A DNA stretch of 16,363 nucleotides, taken from assembly GCF_000972705.2 (NCBI RefSeq), contig NZ_LATL02000297.1:1-16363 (forward strand), given 5' to 3'. The position numbers were made by a program, and so were the translations under genes. Shown piece by piece: positions 15,246 through 16,363 of the stretch. The stretch's first letter is position 1. Each line of letters starts with the position of its first letter. A model generated the notes under the pieces. The model was not told where the DNA came from, searched no databases, and saw only the letters and a list, made by a program, of their open reading frames with translations. The DNA comes from Limnoraphis robusta CS-951. Lineage in GTDB: Bacteria > Cyanobacteriota > Cyanobacteriia > Cyanobacteriales > Microcoleaceae.

Positions 15246-16169
15246 ATGAATTCTACAGATCTCATGTTTATCGATCCGCATATCCACATGACAGCCCGAA
15301 CAACCTATGACTATCTCGTGATGCGAGAATATGGGATTGTTGCTGTTATTGAACCTGCTTTTTGGTTGGGTCAACCTCGCACTAATCCGGGCAGTTTTAA
15401 AGATTATTTTAGCAGCCTTGTGGGTTGGGAACGGTTTAGAGCGTCTCAGTTTGGTATTGCTCATTATTGTACGATTGGCTTGAACTCTAAAGAGGCGAAT
15501 AACCCCACCGTTGCTGAAGCCGTAATGGATTTGTTGCCGATATTTGCCTGTAAAGAAGGTGTTGTTGCTATTGGTGAAATTGGCTACGATGACATGACGG
15601 AAACAGAAGATAAATATTTTCAAGATCAGCTTGCGTTAGCCAAAGAACTTGATATGTTGGTACTCGTTCATACGCCGCATCGTAATAAAAAAGCAGGTAC
15701 AAGTCGCAGTATGGATCGCTGTATTGAACATGGTCTTGATCCGGCTCAGGTGATTATTGATCATAACAATGAAGAAACCGTTGAAGAAGTTCTAGAGCGA
15801 GGATTTTGGGCGGCTTTTACGATTTATCCGATGACGAAAATGGGTAATGCTCGGATGGTGGAAATTGTTAAAAAGTACGGTACTAATCGCATCATTGTTG
15901 ATAGTAGCGCTGACTGGGGATTAAGCGATCCGTTAGCAGTTCCGAAAACCGCTCAACTGATGTTAAAAGAAGGCATTTCTGAAGCGGATGTGCGAACCGT
16001 TTGTTATGAAAATGCACTCAAAGCTTACAGTCAAAGTGGTCAATTTAATGAAAGCGACTGGCTAACACCTAAAGCGGTTGATCACACTGCACAATTTAAT
16101 GGCAATAGTGTATTGCGAGGGCAAAATCCAGATGCCCAAATGCTGCGGGATTCGGTTTTAATTCAGTAG
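15246..16169 (+). CDS. eboB: EboB, TatD-like metal-dependent hydrolase
   Basis: This TIM-barrel amidohydrolase-type protein of 307 residues is the second gene of the ebo cluster. Metal ligands of the TatD type can be placed: His12 and His14 in DPHIH, Glu111 in IGEIGYD, His142 in LVHTPHR, His173 in IDHNN and Asp219 (or Asp223) in VDSSADWG. The substrate is unknown. Its link to scytonemin is the cluster association, where ebo genes support export of the precursor. There is no signal peptide, so it should be cytoplasmic. The ATG at 15246 lacks a clear Shine-Dalgarno; Met7 is a possible alternative. The TAG stop lies in the terminal GTAGGGG of a palindromic element (16166-16226), so the last residues may have been set by that insertion. 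eboC and later genes are not in the window. Confidence 0.9.
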   Translation: MNSTDLMFIDPHIHMTARTTYDYLVMREYGIVAVIEPAFWLGQPRTNPGSFKDYFSSLVGWERFRASQFGIAHYCTIGLNSKEANNPTVAEAVMDLLPIFACKEGVVAIGEIGYDDMTETEDKYFQDQLALAKELDMLVLVHTPHRNKKAGTSRSMDRCIEHGLDPAQVIIDHNNEETVEEVLERGFWAAFTIYPMTKMGNARMVEIVKKYGTNRIIVDSSADWGLSDPLAVPKTAQLMLKEGISEADVRTVCYENALKAYSQSGQFNESDWLTPKAVDHTAQFNGNSVLRGQNPDAQMLRDSVLIQ

Positions 16170-16226
16170 GGGCGGGTTACTCCTAAATGTATGTTTCTCA
16201 GAGATAACTGACATCAACCCACCCTC
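16166..16226 (-). repeat. GC-ended palindromic element at eboB stop
   Basis: This reverse-orientation copy begins GTAGGGGCGGGTT and ends CAACCCACCCTC. Its complement shares TCTGAGAAACATACATTT with the eboA array, so these are close relatives. The first TAG is the eboB stop codon (16167-16169). Confidence 0.85.
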
Positions 16227-16240
16227 TTTTTAGTTAATTT

Positions 16241-16363
16241 CCCCTAAATTGCCCTAGCAAGAATCCCCCTAAATTGCCCTAGCAAGAATCCCCCTAAATC
16301 CCCCTAGCAAGAATCCCCCTAAATTGCCCTAGCAAGAATCCCCCTAAATTGCCCTAGCAAGAA
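16241..16363. repeat. 25-base tandem repeat running off the right edge
   Basis: Five units of CCCCTAAATTGCCCTAGCAA plus GAATC start at 16241, 16266, 16291, 16316 and 16341; the last is cut by the window end. The third unit has CC in place of TG at one point. There are no spacers, so it is not a CRISPR array. No gene is seen in it. Confidence 0.95.

Noticed and set aside
15207..15623. 138-codon open frame on the minus strand under eboB
   Set aside because: It is antisense to eboB, which has all its metal-ligand motifs; no motif or ribosome-binding site supports the reverse frame.
97..16226. GC-ended palindromic elements as classical rho-independent terminators
   Set aside because: The stems flank a loop of about 35-40 bases and are not followed by a T-run, unlike the clear terminator at 9069-9101.
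16241..16363. Possible CRISPR array
   Set aside because: The units are directly adjacent 25-base copies without spacers, and no cas genes are present.

Overview
The window reads as cyanobacterial chromosome carrying most of a scytonemin (UV-sunscreen) gene cluster. About eleven copies of the HIP1 octamer GCGATCGC are present (for example at 269, 501, 563, 1753, 3096, 3372, 5569, 11133, 12236, 12752 and 15010), with heptamer short tandem repeats and many small GC-ended palindromic repeats. The gene content is scyABCDEF, eboAB and a set of tryptophan genes. Gene order and repeat style suggest a filamentous Lyngbya/Oscillatoriales-type organism; that placement is inference and was not checked by any search.

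Layout. Bases 1-264 are repeat-rich and gene-free. On the minus strand, reading right to left, lie trpE (fused TrpE-TrpG anthranilate synthase), trpC and trpA. A 503-base divergent intergenic region (4379-4881) separates them from the plus-strand genes scyA, scyB and scyC. A strong intrinsic terminator (9069-9101) and a 765-base gap follow. Then come scyD, scyE and scyF, three secreted beta-propeller proteins that each end in a PEP-CTERM-like sorting signal, and then eboA and eboB. The right edge holds a 25-base tandem array; the rest of an ebo cluster (eboC and onward) would lie outside the window if present.

How the genes work together. The trp genes supply tryptophan. ScyB oxidises it to indole-3-pyruvate, ScyA condenses that with p-hydroxyphenylpyruvate, and ScyC cyclises and decarboxylates the product to the scytonemin monomer skeleton in the cytoplasm. 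The ebo genes are linked in Nostoc to moving the precursor to the periplasm. ScyD, ScyE and ScyF carry signal peptides and so act outside the cytoplasm, where the monomer is oxidised and dimerised and the pigment enters the sheath.

The pathway itself is known. The most unusual content is a family of about 59-base palindromic repeats, with ends GGGCGGGTTTA and AACCCGCCCCTAC, that has invaded this cluster. It occurs as an in-frame triple array inside eboA, as part of a C-terminal extension of TrpC, and as the exact source of the TAG stop codons of trpA and eboB. Separately, scyF carries five copies of a 21-base repeat inside its signal-peptide coding region. These repeat-to-protein events, and the shared PEP-CTERM tails of ScyD, ScyE and ScyF, are the points most worth following up.
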